Assembly (NCBI GenBank): GCA_017451025.1
Contig: JAFSSM010000039.1
Span: forward strand, 1-40,257
Reading direction: 5' to 3'
Length of the DNA: 40,257 nt
Source of the DNA: Synergistaceae bacterium
Lineage (GTDB): Bacteria > Synergistota > Synergistia > Synergistales > Aminobacteriaceae
A program made the translations under genes and the position numbers. Positions within the stretch are counted from its first letter, which is position 1; each line of letters opens with the position of its first letter. The notes below the pieces were generated by a model. That model was not told the DNA's origin and did no database searches. It saw only the letters and a program-made list of their open reading frames with translations. This document shows positions 1 to 9,698 of the stretch, in pieces.

Positions 1-702
1 ACCCCGATTATTCGCGGCTCAGCACTCGAAGTCCTCGAGAAGGGCACAGGCAAGAGGGACGACCCCGTCTGCAAGTGCATCTATGACCTTATGGATGCTT
101 GCGACACCTTCATTCCTGAGCCTGTCCGCGAGATCGATAAGCCGTTCCTTATGCCCATCGAGGACGTGTTCACGATTTCCGGACGCGGCACAGTCGTTAC
201 CGGCAGAGTCGAGCGCGGCATAATCAAGGCCGGCGAGCCCGTCGAGATCGTCGGAATGGTCAGAGACACGCAGAAGACCGTAGCAACATCGCTCGAAATG
301 TTCAGAAAGATTCTTGATGACGCAGAGGCAGGAGACAACGTAGGCGTACTTCTTCGCGGCATCGACAAGACCGACGTACAGCGCGGCCAGGTTCTGGCCA
401 AGCCCGGCACCGTTACGCCTCACACGAAGTTCAAGAGCGAGGTCTACGTCCTCAAGAAGGAGGAAGGCGGCCGTCATACACCGTTCTTCGCGGGCTACAA
501 GCCTCAGTTCTACTTCAGGACGACCGACGTTACCGGCAACATCAAGCTGCCTGAGGGTGTCGAAATGGTCATGCCTGGCGACAACGCAACGTTTGAGGTT
601 GAGCTGATTGTGCCGATAGCGATGGAAGAGGGCCTTCGTTTCGCAGTACGTGAAGGCGGCCACACGGTCGGTGCAGGTGTTGTAACGCAGATTATCGAGT
701 AA
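1..702 (+). CDS. tuf: Elongation factor Tu, 5'-truncated by the window edge
   Basis: The frame is open from base 1 and ends at TAA 700-702, giving the C-terminal 233 residues of EF-Tu, the GTPase that delivers aminoacyl-tRNA to the ribosome. The end of the GTPase domain is followed by domain 2 ([25 protein letters not shown]) and domain 3 ([18 protein letters not shown], ending VVTQIIE). The start codon and the G1-G4 GTP-binding motifs lie outside the window. The gene sits 9 bp before rpsJ, the usual str-to-S10 junction. Identification is by direct motif recognition and is not in doubt. Confidence 0.98.
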   Translation, partial: TPIIRGSALEVLEKGTGKRDDPVCKCIYDLMDACDTFIPEPVREIDKPFLMPIEDVFTISGRGTVVTGRVERGIIKAGEPVEIVGMVRDTQKTVATSLEMFRKILDDAEAGDNVGVLLRGIDKTDVQRGQVLAKPGTVTPHTKFKSEVYVLKKEEGGRHTPFFAGYKPQFYFRTTDVTGNIKLPEGVEMVMPGDNATFEVELIVPIAMEEGLRFAVREGGHTVGAGVVTQIIE

Positions 703-711
703 GGCGGAAAA

Positions 712-1017
712 ATGGCACGCAAAATCCGCATTAGACTAAAGTCGTTTGACCACAGGGTGCTTGATACATCGGCGGCTCAGATTGCGGAGACAGCCCAGTC
801 CACAGGTGCGAGGGTTTCAGGGCCGATACCGCTTCCTACAGAGGTAGGGAGGATAACGATCCTGAAGTCCCCTCACAAGGACAAGGATGCCCGCGAGCAG
901 TTCGAGATGCGCACGCACAAGAGGCTGATAGATATTATCGACCCCACACAGAAGACTATGGATGCCTTGATGCAGCTTAATCTCGCATCAGGTGTAGACA
1001 TACAGATAAAGTTCTAA
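712..1017 (+). CDS. rpsJ: 30S ribosomal protein S10
   Basis: This encodes 101 residues, the normal length for S10, which sits in the head of the 30S subunit and in many bacteria also joins the NusB antitermination complex. Typical features are the start [18 protein letters not shown] and the motif GPIPLPTE. It is the first gene of the S10 operon and follows tuf by 9 bp, with no visible terminator between them. Start ATG 712 has a weak purine-rich ribosome site (GGCGGAAAA). Confidence 0.98.
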   Translation: MARKIRIRLKSFDHRVLDTSAAQIAETAQSTGARVSGPIPLPTEVGRITILKSPHKDKDAREQFEMRTHKRLIDIIDPTQKTMDALMQLNLASGVDIQIKF

Positions 1018-1036
1018 ATAAGGAGACACATTAACT

Positions 1037-1663
1037 ATGTCAATTGGGATTCTGGGGAAGAAGCTCGGAATGACACAGATATACGACTCCGAAGGACAGG
1101 CCGTAGCAGTTACGGTCGTCCTTGCGGGGCCGTGTTCTGTGGTAGCTCTGAGAACCCCTGAACAGAACGGTTATTCTGCCGTTCTTCTCGGCTTCGGTGC
1201 TGTCAAGGCACATAAGCTGTCCAAACCGCAAAGGGTAATGTTCGAGAAGCTGAAGCTCGAACCGAAGAGGACACTTCGAGAATTCAGGCTTGATGACGTG
1301 AAAGGCTACGAAGTCGGCCAGGAGATTAAGGCAGATCTTTTCGCAGAGGGCGAGAAGGTCAACGTAAAGGGCATCTCCAAAGGTAAGGGCTTCGCCGGTG
1401 TAATGAAGCGTCATCATTTCGGAGGCCAGCAGTTCAGTCATGGTACATCGGTCGAACACAGGCACGGAGGCTCAAGCGGAGCAATTTCGTATCCCGGCAG
1501 AGTGTTTCCCGGCAAGAGAATGCCCGGACACATGGGAAGCGAAAAAGTTACGGTGAAGAACCTTACGGTGATGGCCGTTGACGTTGAGAATAATCTTGTT
1601 CTGTTGAAAGGTGCAGTACCAGGCGCGAAAAACAGCCTGCTTGCCCTCTACAAGAAAGCATAA
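1037..1663 (+). CDS. rplC: 50S ribosomal protein L3
   Basis: 208 residues, family-typical for L3, which binds 23S rRNA early in 50S assembly and reaches towards the peptidyl transferase centre. It starts MSIGILGKKLGMTQIY and carries the central extension FAGVMKRHHFGGQQ and the HGSSGA-like loop (HRHGGSSGA) expected of the family. A clear AGGAG site precedes ATG 1037. It sits 19 bp after rpsJ and 17 bp before rplD in the standard S10 order. Confidence 0.98.
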   Translation: MSIGILGKKLGMTQIYDSEGQAVAVTVVLAGPCSVVALRTPEQNGYSAVLLGFGAVKAHKLSKPQRVMFEKLKLEPKRTLREFRLDDVKGYEVGQEIKADLFAEGEKVNVKGISKGKGFAGVMKRHHFGGQQFSHGTSVEHRHGGSSGAISYPGRVFPGKRMPGHMGSEKVTVKNLTVMAVDVENNLVLLKGAVPGAKNSLLALYKKA

Positions 1664-1680
1664 GGAGGGAAAGAGATACT

Positions 1681-2307
1681 ATGCCGTTCGTAAAAGTATA
1701 CGAGTTCGACGGTACGAGAGCCGGAGAAATGGAAATACCTGCGGAGATTTTCGATGTTCCTGCGAACATGGCCGCGATACATCAGGTAGTAGTTGCGCAT
1801 CTGGCGAATTGCCGTCAGGGCACAGCGAGCACAAAGACGCGCGGAGATGTCAGCGGCGGAGGCAAAAAGCCGTGGAGGCAGAAGCACACAGGCCGCGCCC
1901 GTCAGGGAAGCACAAGGTCGCCGATCTGGGTGCACGGCGGAGTCGCACATGGCCCGCATCCTCGTGATTATCACCAGAAGGTCAACAGGAAGGTACGTCA
2001 GCTTGCGTTGAAGTGCGTATTGTCCGACAAGGTACGCGAGGAGCTTATGGCAGTAGTGAAGGGTTTTGACGCAATCGAGAAGCCGTCAACTAAGGCCATT
2101 AAGAATCTCATCACGGCACTGGGCTTCGGCAAGACGTTAGTTATCTACAGCGGAAATGCCTTCAACGTCAGCAAGTCAGTTAGCAACCTGCCTGATGCCA
2201 AGTGCATAAATGTCGCGAGCATCAACGTTTACGACATCCTTAACGCGAAGAACTTAATCGTAACGCCTGAAGTTGTCGCAAAAATTGAGGAGGTATATTC
2301 GAAATGA
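1681..2307 (+). CDS. rplD: 50S ribosomal protein L4
   Basis: 208 residues, normal for L4 (UL4), which lines the peptide exit tunnel. The tunnel-loop signature is visible as [19 protein letters not shown]. In gamma-proteobacteria L4 also represses the S10 operon; whether it does so here cannot be seen. A strong AAGGAGGG site precedes ATG 1681. Its stop overlaps the rplW start by 4 nt (ATGA), suggesting translational coupling. Confidence 0.98.
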   Translation: MPFVKVYEFDGTRAGEMEIPAEIFDVPANMAAIHQVVVAHLANCRQGTASTKTRGDVSGGGKKPWRQKHTGRARQGSTRSPIWVHGGVAHGPHPRDYHQKVNRKVRQLALKCVLSDKVREELMAVVKGFDAIEKPSTKAIKNLITALGFGKTLVIYSGNAFNVSKSVSNLPDAKCINVASINVYDILNAKNLIVTPEVVAKIEEVYSK

Positions 2308-2600
2308 ATTTAACTGCTCATGACATAATAATTCGTCCGATTATCACGGAGAAGTCAAGCTCATTGATGGCACTGAACAAGTACACATTCGAGGTGCACA
2401 AGAGCGCGAACAAGATACAGATTCGCCAGGCCGTCGAAGAAGTCTTCAACGTCAAGGTAGACGGAGTGAACACGATTAACGTGAAGGGCAAGCTGCGCCG
2501 TCGCGGAATGACGAAGGGATATACGCGTTCGTGGAAGAAAGCGATAGTGTCCCTGAAGCCCGACCAGCATATAGAGTTCTTCGAGGGTGCCTCGATTTAA
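2304..2600 (+). CDS. rplW: 50S ribosomal protein L23
   Basis: 98 residues with the family start ([14 protein letters not shown]) and the basic loop [20 protein letters not shown]23 lies at the tunnel exit and docks trigger factor and signal recognition particle. ATG 2304 overlaps the rplD stop by 4 nt and has GAGGAGG upstream. Standard position between rplD and rplB. Confidence 0.97.
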   Translation: MNLTAHDIIIRPIITEKSSSLMALNKYTFEVHKSANKIQIRQAVEEVFNVKVDGVNTINVKGKLRRRGMTKGYTRSWKKAIVSLKPDQHIEFFEGASI

Positions 2601-2618
2601 CACAGGAGATTTAGCGAT

Positions 2619-3446
2619 ATGTCAATCAAACAGTTCAAGCCGTATACGCCAGCCCGCCGCCACATGAGCATTCAGGGCCGCGAGGATATTACGGCAGACA
2701 AACCGGAACGCTCATTAGTAGTTCAGCTCCGCAAGCATGGAGGCCGCAACAACACAGGCCGTATAACCATGCGCCATATTGGAGGCGGACACAGGAGAGC
2801 GTACAGGATTATAGATTTCAAGCGCGAGAAGCTGGGCATACCCGGCAAGGTTGCTACGATTGAGTACGATCCCAACCGCAACGCCAGAATAGCGTTAATC
2901 AACTACGCTGACGGCGAGAAGAGATATATCATTCTGCCGAAGGGCCTTAACGTAGGCGACACGATTTATTCCGGCCCGGACAGCGACATTACGCCCGGCA
3001 ACGCGTTAAAGCTGAAGGATATTCCCGTAGGTACGGTGATTCACAACATAGAGATGGAGCCGGGATGCGGCGCAAAGCTCGTAAGGTCAGCCGGAACGAG
3101 CGCACAGCTCATATCCAAAGAGGGCAAGTATGCATATATCAGGATGCCCAGCGGTGAGTTAAGGCTTATCCTGCTTGAGTGCATGGCCACAATCGGGCAG
3201 GTTGGCAATGAAGATTACGACAACATTTCGCTCGGCAAGGCAGGCAAAACCCGCTGGAAGGGCAGAAGGCCAAGCGTTCGCGGAATGGTAATGAACCCAG
3301 TAGACCACCCGATGGGCGGCGGTGAAGGCAAGAGCAAGTCCAACAAGCACCCCGTCTCGCCTTGGGGAACTCCTGCGAAGGGTTACAGGACTCGCAAGAG
3401 GAAGCCTTCCGATAAGCTGATTATCCGCAGGCGTTACGCGAAGTAA
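2619..3446 (+). CDS. rplB: 50S ribosomal protein L2
   Basis: 275 residues, the usual length of L2, which is needed for subunit association and peptidyl transfer. It begins [17 protein letters not shown] and has the C-terminal signature [19 protein letters not shown], including the conserved histidine near the catalytic centre (within [10 protein letters not shown]). An AGGAG site precedes ATG 2619. It continues the S10 operon with an 18-bp gap after rplW and 16 bp before rpsS. Confidence 0.98.
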   Translation: MSIKQFKPYTPARRHMSIQGREDITADKPERSLVVQLRKHGGRNNTGRITMRHIGGGHRRAYRIIDFKREKLGIPGKVATIEYDPNRNARIALINYADGEKRYIILPKGLNVGDTIYSGPDSDITPGNALKLKDIPVGTVIHNIEMEPGCGAKLVRSAGTSAQLISKEGKYAYIRMPSGELRLILLECMATIGQVGNEDYDNISLGKAGKTRWKGRRPSVRGMVMNPVDHPMGGGEGKSKSNKHPVSPWGTPAKGYRTRKRKPSDKLIIRRRYAK

Positions 3447-3462
3447 AGGAGCTGAAGAATAA

Positions 3463-3732
3463 ATGCGCTCGACTAAGAAAGGGCCTTTTGTTGAACAGAG
3501 GCTCCTCAAGAGAATAGAAGATATGAACGTTTCCGGCAGCAAGAAGGTAGTAAAGACCTGGTCGAGGCGTTCAACGGTAGTGCCGCAGATGATCGGCCAC
3601 ACGATAGCCGTGCACAACGGGAAGATGCACCTGCCTGTGTACATCAGCGAGAACATGGTGGGACATAAGCTCGGAGAGTTTGCACCGACCCGCAGATTCG
3701 GCCATCACGCCGGGCAGGACAAGAAGAAGTAG
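3463..3732 (+). CDS. rpsS: 30S ribosomal protein S19
   Basis: 89 residues, typical for S19, which pairs with S13 in the 30S head. Recognisable blocks are [39 protein letters not shown] and [21 protein letters not shown] lies upstream of ATG 3463. Located between rplB and rplV as in nearly all bacteria. Confidence 0.97.
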   Translation: MRSTKKGPFVEQRLLKRIEDMNVSGSKKVVKTWSRRSTVVPQMIGHTIAVHNGKMHLPVYISENMVGHKLGEFAPTRRFGHHAGQDKKK

Positions 3733-3742
3733 GTAAATAGTC

Positions 3743-4105
3743 ATGCCAGAAATCAAGACAGCAACAGCTAAGACCCTCAACGCGAGGATTTCGCCGTATA
3801 AAGTGCGTCAGGTGCTTGAACTTATACGCGGCAAAACAGCGGAGAAGGCCGTAGTAATACTCAAATTCAGCGACAAGAAGGCAGCACGCTTAATATTGAA
3901 GGTGCTGAACAGTGCTATGGCGAACGCGGAGCATAATTACGGAATGGATCTCGACAAACTTTATGTGCATGAGGCATGGGCGGATCACGGTCCTATGATG
4001 AAGAGGTTCAGGCCTGTATCAATGGGCAGAGCACATCCGTATGTTCACAGGACATCGCACATAACGATAAAGCTCGGCGAACGTCAGCAGGAGGCAAAGA
4101 AATAA
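3743..4105 (+). CDS. rplV: 50S ribosomal protein L22
   Basis: 120 residues. The family blocks ISPYKVRQVLELIRGKTAEKA and GRAHPYVHRTSHITIKLGE are present; the latter belongs to the loop that reaches into the exit tunnel and is where macrolide-resistance changes occur in other species. The ribosome site before ATG 3743 is weak (AGGT). The next gene starts immediately at 4106. Confidence 0.97.
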   Translation: MPEIKTATAKTLNARISPYKVRQVLELIRGKTAEKAVVILKFSDKKAARLILKVLNSAMANAEHNYGMDLDKLYVHEAWADHGPMMKRFRPVSMGRAHPYVHRTSHITIKLGERQQEAKK

Positions 4106-4783
4106 ATGGGACAGAAAGTTCACCCAGTAGGCTACCGTCTCGGAGTGTCCAGCGAATGGCAGTCGAGGTGGTATGCCGACAAGAAGAATTACGCGAAGAA
4201 GCTTCATGAAGACCTGAAGCTGCGCAAATACATCATGAAGAAGTGGGAAGGAGCAGGCATCTCACGCATAGAGATTGAACGCGTCGGGCCTGTAGTCCGT
4301 TTCACGATTCATACGGCTCGTCCCGGCGTGGTGATCGGCAAGGGCGGCAACGAGATTCAGAACATCAAGAATGAGCTTCAGGCCATCACTGGCGGCAAAG
4401 TCATGGTGAATGTTCACGAGATCAAGAATCCTGACGTTGAGGCACAGCTTGTTGCGGAGAACATAGCCAGCTCGCTTGAGCGCAGGGTGTCCTTCAGGAG
4501 AGCCATGAAGCAGGCAATTTTCCGTGCGACTAAGGCCGGAGTGAAGGGCATCAAGGCACAGGTAGCCGGCCGTCTCGGCGGAGCAGAAATCGCCCGCACA
4601 GAGTGGTACAACGAGGGCCAGCTTCCGCTTTCGACGATACGTGCAGACATAGATTACGGGTTCTCAGAGGCCGTAACGATGTACGGAGTAATCGGCTGCA
4701 AGGTCTGGATTTACAGAGACCGCAAGAACGAGAAGGCACAAGCTCCTGCACGTCCGGCACGCAACAGGCCGGCTAAAAGCTAA
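4106..4783 (+). CDS. rpsC: 30S ribosomal protein S3
   Basis: 225 residues. S3 binds mRNA at the 30S entry channel. The start [14 protein letters not shown], the KH-domain loop [11 protein letters not shown] and the C-terminal block [21 protein letters not shown] are all clear. It ends in a basic, Ala/Pro-rich tail ([13 protein letters not shown]). It starts directly after the rplV stop; the ribosome site AGGAGG lies inside the rplV end. Confidence 0.98.
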   Translation: MGQKVHPVGYRLGVSSEWQSRWYADKKNYAKKLHEDLKLRKYIMKKWEGAGISRIEIERVGPVVRFTIHTARPGVVIGKGGNEIQNIKNELQAITGGKVMVNVHEIKNPDVEAQLVAENIASSLERRVSFRRAMKQAIFRATKAGVKGIKAQVAGRLGGAEIARTEWYNEGQLPLSTIRADIDYGFSEAVTMYGVIGCKVWIYRDRKNEKAQAPARPARNRPAKS

Positions 4784-4800
4784 AGGGGGGCGTAATCACT

Positions 4801-5217
4801 ATGTTAATGCCGAGCAGAGTAAAGTATCGCAAATCCCATAGATCGCCCCTTCGCGGAATTTCTAAGGGCGGCACGGAAATAGCCTTCGGAGATTACGGAA
4901 TACAGGCTCTTGAGAACGTGTGGCTTACAGCCCGCCAGATTGAGGCAACGCGTGTAGCGATCTCCCGTAAGATGAAGAAGGGCGGCAAGATATGGATACG
5001 CATTTTCCCGGACAGACCCTACACCAAGAAGCCCCTTGAGACTCGTATGGGAAAAGGTAAGGGCGCACCGGAGTTCTGGGTAGCCGCAGTGAAGAGAGGC
5101 CGCGTACTGTTTGAGTTCTCTGGAATAAGCGAGGACTTGGCACAGGAAGCCTTCAGGACAGCCAGCCATAAGCTGCCCGTAAAGGTTCGCATGGTACGCA
5201 GCGGAGGGAGTGATTAG
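4801..5217 (+). CDS. rplP: 50S ribosomal protein L16
   Basis: 138 residues, typical for L16, which organises the A-site region of the 50S subunit. It begins [19 protein letters not shown], close to the usual MLMPKRVKYRK start, which supports ATG 4801. The block [18 protein letters not shown] is diagnostic. A G-rich site (AAAGGGGGG) precedes the start. Its end lies 4 bp before the rpmC start. Confidence 0.97.
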   Translation: MLMPSRVKYRKSHRSPLRGISKGGTEIAFGDYGIQALENVWLTARQIEATRVAISRKMKKGGKIWIRIFPDRPYTKKPLETRMGKGKGAPEFWVAAVKRGRVLFEFSGISEDLAQEAFRTASHKLPVKVRMVRSGGSD

Positions 5218-5221
5218 CCTG

Positions 5222-5446
5222 ATGGACGCGAGCGTAAAGCCGGCGAAGCTGAGAGAACTGACCAGCGAAGAGATAGCCGGAAAGATTAAGGAATATAAGA
5301 CAGAATTATTCAATCTGCGTTTTCAGAATGCTGTCGGGCACTTGAAGAATACCAGCCGTATCCGTGAGGTCAAAAAGACAATCGCACGGCTGTTGACGAT
5401 AGCGACTGAGAAGGCAGTTGCAGAAAAGGAAGCAGACAATGCCTAG
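5222..5446 (+). CDS. rpmC: 50S ribosomal protein L29
   Basis: About 74 residues of L29 with the family block [26 protein letters not shown] (quoted only in part here: LRELTSEEI and ELFNLRFQ). L29 sits at the tunnel exit beside L23. I chose ATG 5222, which has GGAGGGAG 11 bp upstream; an in-frame GTG at 5210 would lie on the ribosome site itself. Its stop overlaps the start of rpsQ by 8 nt. Confidence 0.94.
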   Translation: MDASVKPAKLRELTSEEIAGKIKEYKTELFNLRFQNAVGHLKNTSRIREVKKTIARLLTIATEKAVAEKEADNA

Positions 5447-5735
5447 CAAAGTAAGAACGGGAATAGTCGTCAGCAACAAGATGGACAAGACGATAATCGT
5501 CCGAGTTGAGAGGATGGCCGAGCACCCGCTGTACGGAAAGAGAATCAAGCGCGCAAAGAAGTACGTAGCCCACGATGCGGAGAACACCTGCAGAATGGGA
5601 GATGAAGTGCGTATCCGTGAGACACGTCCTCTCAGCAAGACCAAACGCTGGGAATTGGTGGAGGTTACGCGCCGTGCACCTGTATTCGGTGAAGCAGAGA
5701 CACTAGAGGCAGTAAGCGAGGAGGCCGGAGAGTAA
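5439..5735 (+). CDS. rpsQ: 30S ribosomal protein S17
   Basis: 98 residues from ATG 5439, slightly longer than many S17 because of an acidic C-terminal tail ([13 protein letters not shown]). The OB-fold blocks [19 protein letters not shown] and the end [14 protein letters not shown] are typical. S17 is a primary 16S rRNA binding protein. An in-frame upstream ATG at 5418 would add seven residues, but ATG 5439 has AAAAGGAAG upstream and gives the usual S17 start. Confidence 0.95.
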   Translation: MPSKVRTGIVVSNKMDKTIIVRVERMAEHPLYGKRIKRAKKYVAHDAENTCRMGDEVRIRETRPLSKTKRWELVEVTRRAPVFGEAETLEAVSEEAGE

Positions 5736-6104
5736 ATGATTCAGCTAACAACAGTGCTTAACGTCGCTGATAATTCCGGCGCAAGGAAGTTGTTCTGCAT
5801 ACAGGTAATGGGCGGGAGCAAGAGGCGTTACGGCACGATAGGCGACGTAATTGTTGCGTCAGTGCGTGAGGCTATACCGAACAGCAACATTCCGAAGGGA
5901 AGCGTTGTTAAGGCCGTGATAGTCCGCACAAAGAAGGAAGTCCGCCGCCGTGATGGTACGTATGTACGTTTCGACGACAATGCGGCAGTCCTGATTGACG
6001 CGAACGGTGAGCCGAGAGGTACGCGTATTTTCGGGCCTGTAGGCCGTGAGCTTAGGGCGAAGAAGTACATGCGCATATTGTCGCTTGCTCCTGAAGTGGT
6101 ATAG
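5736..6104 (+). CDS. rplN: 50S ribosomal protein L14
   Basis: 122 residues, exactly the usual size. It starts [19 protein letters not shown], and has [19 protein letters not shown] and the end [24 protein letters not shown]14 forms part of the intersubunit bridge and binds the silencing factor RsfS in other bacteria. It begins immediately after the rpsQ stop; the ribosome site GAGGCCGGAGAG lies inside rpsQ. Confidence 0.98.
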   Translation: MIQLTTVLNVADNSGARKLFCIQVMGGSKRRYGTIGDVIVASVREAIPNSNIPKGSVVKAVIVRTKKEVRRRDGTYVRFDDNAAVLIDANGEPRGTRIFGPVGRELRAKKYMRILSLAPEVV

Positions 6105-6116
6105 GAGATTTTGACC

Positions 6117-6446
6117 ATGACAGTAAGACTCAAGAAGAATGACCGCGTGAAAGTCATCACCGGCAAGGACAAAGGCAAGGAAGGCAAGATTATTCGCCGC
6201 ATACCCGAGCGCGACCTTGTAGTAGTTGAGGGCGTAAATGTGGTATCGCGTCACGTCAGGCCCTCGCAGACCAATCCGCAGTCAGGGATAATCAAGCAGG
6301 AAGCTCCGATTTATGCGAGCAAAGTTATGCTTGTGTGCCCGCAGTGCGGAAAGGCTACGCGTGTAGGATCGTCATTCCTGGAGAATGGCAAGAAAGTCCG
6401 CGTGTGCAAGAAGTGCGGAGAAATAATAGATCGCGGAGGACTTTAA
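6117..6446 (+). CDS. rplX: 50S ribosomal protein L24 with C-terminal zinc ribbon
   Basis: 109 residues. The N-terminal KOW segment ([13 protein letters not shown]) binds 23S rRNA during assembly. The C-terminus holds four cysteines (C74, C77, C97, C100) in CPQCG and CKKCG, predicted to bind zinc; this extension is known in many L24 proteins. ATG 6117 has AGGAG at 6103-6107 with 9-nt spacing, so it is preferred over the in-frame TTG 6111. Confidence 0.96.
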   Translation: MTVRLKKNDRVKVITGKDKGKEGKIIRRIPERDLVVVEGVNVVSRHVRPSQTNPQSGIIKQEAPIYASKVMLVCPQCGKATRVGSSFLENGKKVRVCKKCGEIIDRGGL

Positions 6447-6449
6447 GCC

Positions 6450-7007
6450 ATGACACCGAGAATGCTGGAAAAGTACAAGAATGAAGTGGCACCTGCGCTT
6501 CAGCGTGAGTTCGGCTATAAGAACGTAATGCAGCTGCCAAAAATCGAGAAGGTAGTTGTGAATATCGGAGTAGGCGACGCGAAGCTGGACATCAAATTTA
6601 TGGATGCCGCAATCGCAGAGCTGAGGGCTATAACCGGACAGGCACCCCTGCTGAAACGTGCGAAGAAGTCAATTGCAGGCTTCAAGGTCAGGCAGAACAT
6701 GCCTGTAGCATGTGCGGTAACGCTCAGGGGCGCAAAAATGTGGGAGTTCCTCGACAGGCTGGTATCACTTGCCCTGCCGTCAATAAAGGACTTTCAGGGT
6801 ATCTCACGCAAGGGTTTTGACGGGCGCGGAAACTTTAACTTAGGTCTCCGCGAGCAGTTGATTTTCCCTGAGATAAGCTACGATAAAGTTATCAGGTCAC
6901 GCGGTATGAACGTCTCGATCGTAACGACAGCCAAGACTGATGAAGAAGCCTTTTCGCTGTTGAAGGGACTCGGAATGCCGTTCAGGACAGGTAATCAGGG
7001 GGCATAA
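6450..7007 (+). CDS. rplE: 50S ribosomal protein L5
   Basis: 185 residues. L5 binds 5S rRNA and contacts S13 across the subunit interface. Blocks seen: [19 protein letters not shown], the middle [21 protein letters not shown] and the end [18 protein letters not shown] lies upstream of ATG 6450. It follows rplX by 3 bp in the spc operon order. Confidence 0.97.
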   Translation: MTPRMLEKYKNEVAPALQREFGYKNVMQLPKIEKVVVNIGVGDAKLDIKFMDAAIAELRAITGQAPLLKRAKKSIAGFKVRQNMPVACAVTLRGAKMWEFLDRLVSLALPSIKDFQGISRKGFDGRGNFNLGLREQLIFPEISYDKVIRSRGMNVSIVTTAKTDEEAFSLLKGLGMPFRTGNQGA

Positions 7008-7015
7008 GTAAAAAT

Positions 7016-7201
7016 ATGGCACGTAAAGCATTAAAGAATAAGGCAAAGCTCACCCCCAAATTCAGCACCAGACAGCACAACAGATGCCCGTTATGCGGAC
7101 GCATTCACGGCTACATCAGGATGTTCGACATGTGCAGGTGCTGTTTCAGGAAAATGGCGCGCGAGGGGTTATTCCCGGGCGTGGCCAAGTCGAGCTGGTA
7201 A
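7016..7201 (+). CDS. rpsZ: 30S ribosomal protein S14, zinc-binding type Z
   Basis: 61 residues, the length of the zinc (C+) form of S14. Four cysteines C24, C27, C40 and C43 ([10 protein letters not shown] and MCRCCFRK) form the expected zinc site; an extra Cys follows at C42. It starts [11 protein letters not shown]. In other bacteria a zinc-free S14 paralogue can replace it under zinc starvation; none is seen in this window. Confidence 0.97.
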   Translation: MARKALKNKAKLTPKFSTRQHNRCPLCGRIHGYIRMFDMCRCCFRKMAREGLFPGVAKSSW

Positions 7202-7216
7202 GGGGGCGCATTTAAG

Positions 7217-7621
7217 TTGTACGTAAACGACCCTGTAGCAGATATGCTGACGAGAATCCGCAATGCGAATATGATTTACGCAGAGAGCGTTGATGTTCCG
7301 TCCAGCAAGATGAAGTTAGCCCTTGCACGCATTCTCAAGGACGAGGGTTACATAAAGAATTTCAGAATGATAACTGATCCTGACAAGCCCTATGCGGAAA
7401 TAAGAATTTACCTGTCATACGGCGCGAACAGGGAGAGAGTCATTCAGGGACTTCGCAGAATCAGCAAGCCCGGCAGAAGAATTTATGTCGGAAGCGACAA
7501 GCTCCCCGTAGTAATGGGCGGACTTGGCCTTGCGATTCTCTCAACGTCGAAAGGACTGAAGACCGGTTCAGAGGCTCACAAGCTGGGTCTTGGCGGAGAA
7601 GTCCTGTGCTACGTCTGGTAG
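7217..7621 (+). CDS. rpsH: 30S ribosomal protein S8
   Basis: 134 residues beginning at TTG 7217. The family start ([16 protein letters not shown]) immediately follows, so the TTG is convincing, with a G-rich site (AAGGGGGCG) at 7200-7208. The C-terminus [15 protein letters not shown] and GEVLCYVW is diagnostic. S8 binds 16S rRNA early in assembly and represses the spc operon in E. coli; no matching mRNA structure was checked here. Confidence 0.97.
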   Translation: MYVNDPVADMLTRIRNANMIYAESVDVPSSKMKLALARILKDEGYIKNFRMITDPDKPYAEIRIYLSYGANRERVIQGLRRISKPGRRIYVGSDKLPVVMGGLGLAILSTSKGLKTGSEAHKLGLGGEVLCYVW

Positions 7622-7634
7622 GAGGTAAGTATTC

Positions 7635-8174
7635 ATGTCTCGTATTGGACGCAAAGCAGTAGAGATCGCGAAGGGCGCGAGCGTTGAGCTTAAGGGCAAC
7701 GATATAGTTGTGAAAGGCCCGAAGGGAGAGCTTCACGCCCAGCTTATGCCCGGAATCACTTTAGCGATTGAGGGCGGGCAGGTAAAGGTAGACCGCACCA
7801 ACGAGGAGAAGCAGACCAGAGCGTGGCACGGAATGACCAGAGCGTTAATCGCGAACATGGTTACCGGAGTTACTACGGGCTTCTCGAAGACGATGGAGAT
7901 CGTCGGAGTAGGCTGGAGAGCGGCGTTGCAGGGAAAGAAGCTCGTGATGAATCTGGGCTATTCGCACCCGATAGAGTTCACTCCTCCTGCAGGAATAGAG
8001 ATCGTTGTTGAGAACCCGATTAAGTTCCACGTTAGGGGTATCGACAAGGAATTAGTGGGACAGACATGCGCCCTTATCAGGGAGTTCAGACCGCCGGAGC
8101 CTTATCACGGAAAGGGTATCAAGTTCGAGAATGAGCAAATTCTCCGCAAGGCCGGCAAGACAGGGGCGAAGTAA
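7635..8174 (+). CDS. rplF: 50S ribosomal protein L6
   Basis: 179 residues. L6 lies near the sarcin-ricin loop. It starts MSRIGRKAVEIAKGA and ends with the diagnostic RPPEPYHGKGIKFENEQILRK (quoted in part: EPYHGKGIKF). TAGGAGG is placed well before ATG 7635. Standard spc-operon position between rpsH and rplR. Confidence 0.97.
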   Translation: MSRIGRKAVEIAKGASVELKGNDIVVKGPKGELHAQLMPGITLAIEGGQVKVDRTNEEKQTRAWHGMTRALIANMVTGVTTGFSKTMEIVGVGWRAALQGKKLVMNLGYSHPIEFTPPAGIEIVVENPIKFHVRGIDKELVGQTCALIREFRPPEPYHGKGIKFENEQILRKAGKTGAK

Positions 8175-8177
8175 ATC

Positions 8178-8543
8178 ATGAAGAAGAGAAGCAGAAACGA
8201 TATGCGCGTAATCAGGCATGAACGCCTCCGCAGGACGCTTTCGGGAACAGCTGAGAAGCCGCGTCTGTGCGTGTTCAGGAGCCTGAAGAATATTTACGTT
8301 CAGGTAGTCGACGACGAGAAAGGCCACACGCTGGTGAGCGCGTCAACTCTTGAGAAGGCATTACAGCCGGAGCTGAAGGGGCACTGCAACATCGAGGCCG
8401 CAAAGGTAATCGGAAAGACTATAGCTGAACGTGCAAAGGCTAAAGGTATCAATGCAGTAGTGTTTGATCGCGGAGGTCATGCCTATCACGGTAAGGTAAT
8501 GGCACTAGCAGATGCCGCAAGAGAAGGAGGCTTAAGTTTCTAA
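8178..8543 (+). CDS. rplR: 50S ribosomal protein L18
   Basis: 121 residues. L18 binds 5S rRNA together with L5. Blocks seen: RRTLSGTAEKPRLCVFRS, NIYVQVVDDEKG and the end FDRGGHAYHGKVMALADAAREGGLSF (only GHAYHGKVMALADAARE is needed for recognition). It starts 3 bp after rplF and the rpsE start follows immediately. Confidence 0.97.
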   Translation: MKKRSRNDMRVIRHERLRRTLSGTAEKPRLCVFRSLKNIYVQVVDDEKGHTLVSASTLEKALQPELKGHCNIEAAKVIGKTIAERAKAKGINAVVFDRGGHAYHGKVMALADAAREGGLSF

Positions 8544-9080
8544 ATGCCAAGAAGAAATGAGACGGAGGCCGTAGAGTTTCAGGAGCGCGTAGTAGCCATC
8601 AACAGGGTTAGCAAGGTTGTCAAGGGCGGGAAGAGATTCCGTTTTGCAGTTCTTGTAGTTGTTGGTGATGGCATTTCGCAGGTCGGAACAGGAATCGGCA
8701 AGGCAAAGGAAATCGCTGAAGCAGTCCGCAAAGGCATCGAGAAGGCCAAGAAGGAAATGGTAACAGTCCGCCACGCAGACAACACGATACCGCATCCGGT
8801 AGTCGGTGAGTTCGGAGCGGCGAGGGTACTCCTCAAGCCCGCACCCGAAGGAACCGGAGTTATTGCCGGCGGAGTTGTCCGCGCGATTATGGAGCTTGGC
8901 GGCGTAAAGGACGTTGTTACGAAAGTTACCGGAAGAACGTCAAATGCAATCAACGTTGCACACGCTACGCTTGAGGCCATAAAGATAACGAGGACTGAGG
9001 CAGAAATAATGAAGCTCAGGGGACTTGCAGGCGAGACCGCCGAAGAAGCGCAGGAGAGTGATTCACATGGCGAAGATTAG
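8544..9080 (+). CDS. rpsE: 30S ribosomal protein S5
   Basis: 178 residues. S5 affects translational accuracy and lies at the mRNA entry site. The double-stranded RNA-binding region (ERVVAINRVSKVVKGGKRF) and the block VGTGIGKAKEIAEAVRKGIE are typical. AGAAGGAGG at the end of rplR precedes ATG 8544. The C-terminal tail is acidic (AGETAEEAQESDSHGED) and overlaps rpmD by 14 nt. Confidence 0.97.
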   Translation: MPRRNETEAVEFQERVVAINRVSKVVKGGKRFRFAVLVVVGDGISQVGTGIGKAKEIAEAVRKGIEKAKKEMVTVRHADNTIPHPVVGEFGAARVLLKPAPEGTGVIAGGVVRAIMELGGVKDVVTKVTGRTSNAINVAHATLEAIKITRTEAEIMKLRGLAGETAEEAQESDSHGED

Positions 9081-9249
9081 GGCAAAGTGGGTCAAAAGCG
9101 CAATAAGTTTCCCTGAGAGGCAGAAGCGGACGATAAAAGCTCTCGGCTTCAAGAAGCTGAACTCTGAGGTTGAGCATGAGGACACTCCGCAGATACGCGG
9201 AATGATTGAGCATGTCCGCCACCTTGTGAAATGGGAGGTAGTCGAATAA
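9067..9249 (+). CDS. rpmD: 50S ribosomal protein L30
   Basis: 60 residues starting MAKIRAKWVKSAISFPERQK; the length and the block LGFKKLNSEVEHEDTPQIRG match L30. ATG 9067 lies inside the end of rpsE with a CAGGAGAG site before it. Longer in-frame starts would only add residues read from the rpsE region. The stop TAA overlaps the rplO start ATG at 9249. Confidence 0.95.
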   Translation: MAKIRAKWVKSAISFPERQKRTIKALGFKKLNSEVEHEDTPQIRGMIEHVRHLVKWEVVE

Positions 9250-9698
9250 TGATTACGTTGCAGGATTTGCACCCCGCTGAAGGTTCGACTCACAAGAACA
9301 AGAGGCTTGGACAGGGTCCCGGAAGCGGAAAGGGCAAGACCGCCGGAAAAGGGCACAAGGGCGACAAGTCGAGGACTGGCGGCGGAGTCAGGCCCGGATT
9401 TGAGGGAGGCCAGATGCCCCTGACCAGAAGGACACCGAAGCGCGGGTTCAACAACTACCGTTTCGCAAAGGTATTCCAGACGGTTAATCTTGGTACGCTC
9501 GACAAGAAGTTTGACGCTGGCGCGGAAGTCGACGCAGAAGCCCTCTTCAACGCAAGAGTAATCCGCAAGAAGGATGTACCCGTGAAGATTCTTGCTGACG
9601 GTGAGCTGAACAAGGCTCTCAAGATCAAGGCGGGAGCATTCAGCGCAGAGGCCGTGAAGAAGATTGAAGCGGCTGGCGGTACACATGAGGTAGCCTGA
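9249..9698 (+). CDS. rplO: 50S ribosomal protein L15
   Basis: 149 residues. Recognisable by ITLQDLHPAEGSTHKNKRLG, the glycine-rich GPGSGKGKTAGKGHKG and FEGGQMPLTRRTPKRGF. L15 is a late 50S assembly protein. ATG 9249 shares its A with the rpmD stop and has GGGAGG upstream. Its TGA overlaps the secY start by one base, indicating coupling. Confidence 0.97.
   Translation: MITLQDLHPAEGSTHKNKRLGQGPGSGKGKTAGKGHKGDKSRTGGGVRPGFEGGQMPLTRRTPKRGFNNYRFAKVFQTVNLGTLDKKFDAGAEVDAEALFNARVIRKKDVPVKILADGELNKALKIKAGAFSAEAVKKIEAAGGTHEVA

Noticed and set aside
6117-6446. Zinc ribbon on L24 as a novelty
   Set aside because: Many bacterial L24 proteins carry the same CxxC-x19-CxxC extension, so it is noted in the annotation only.
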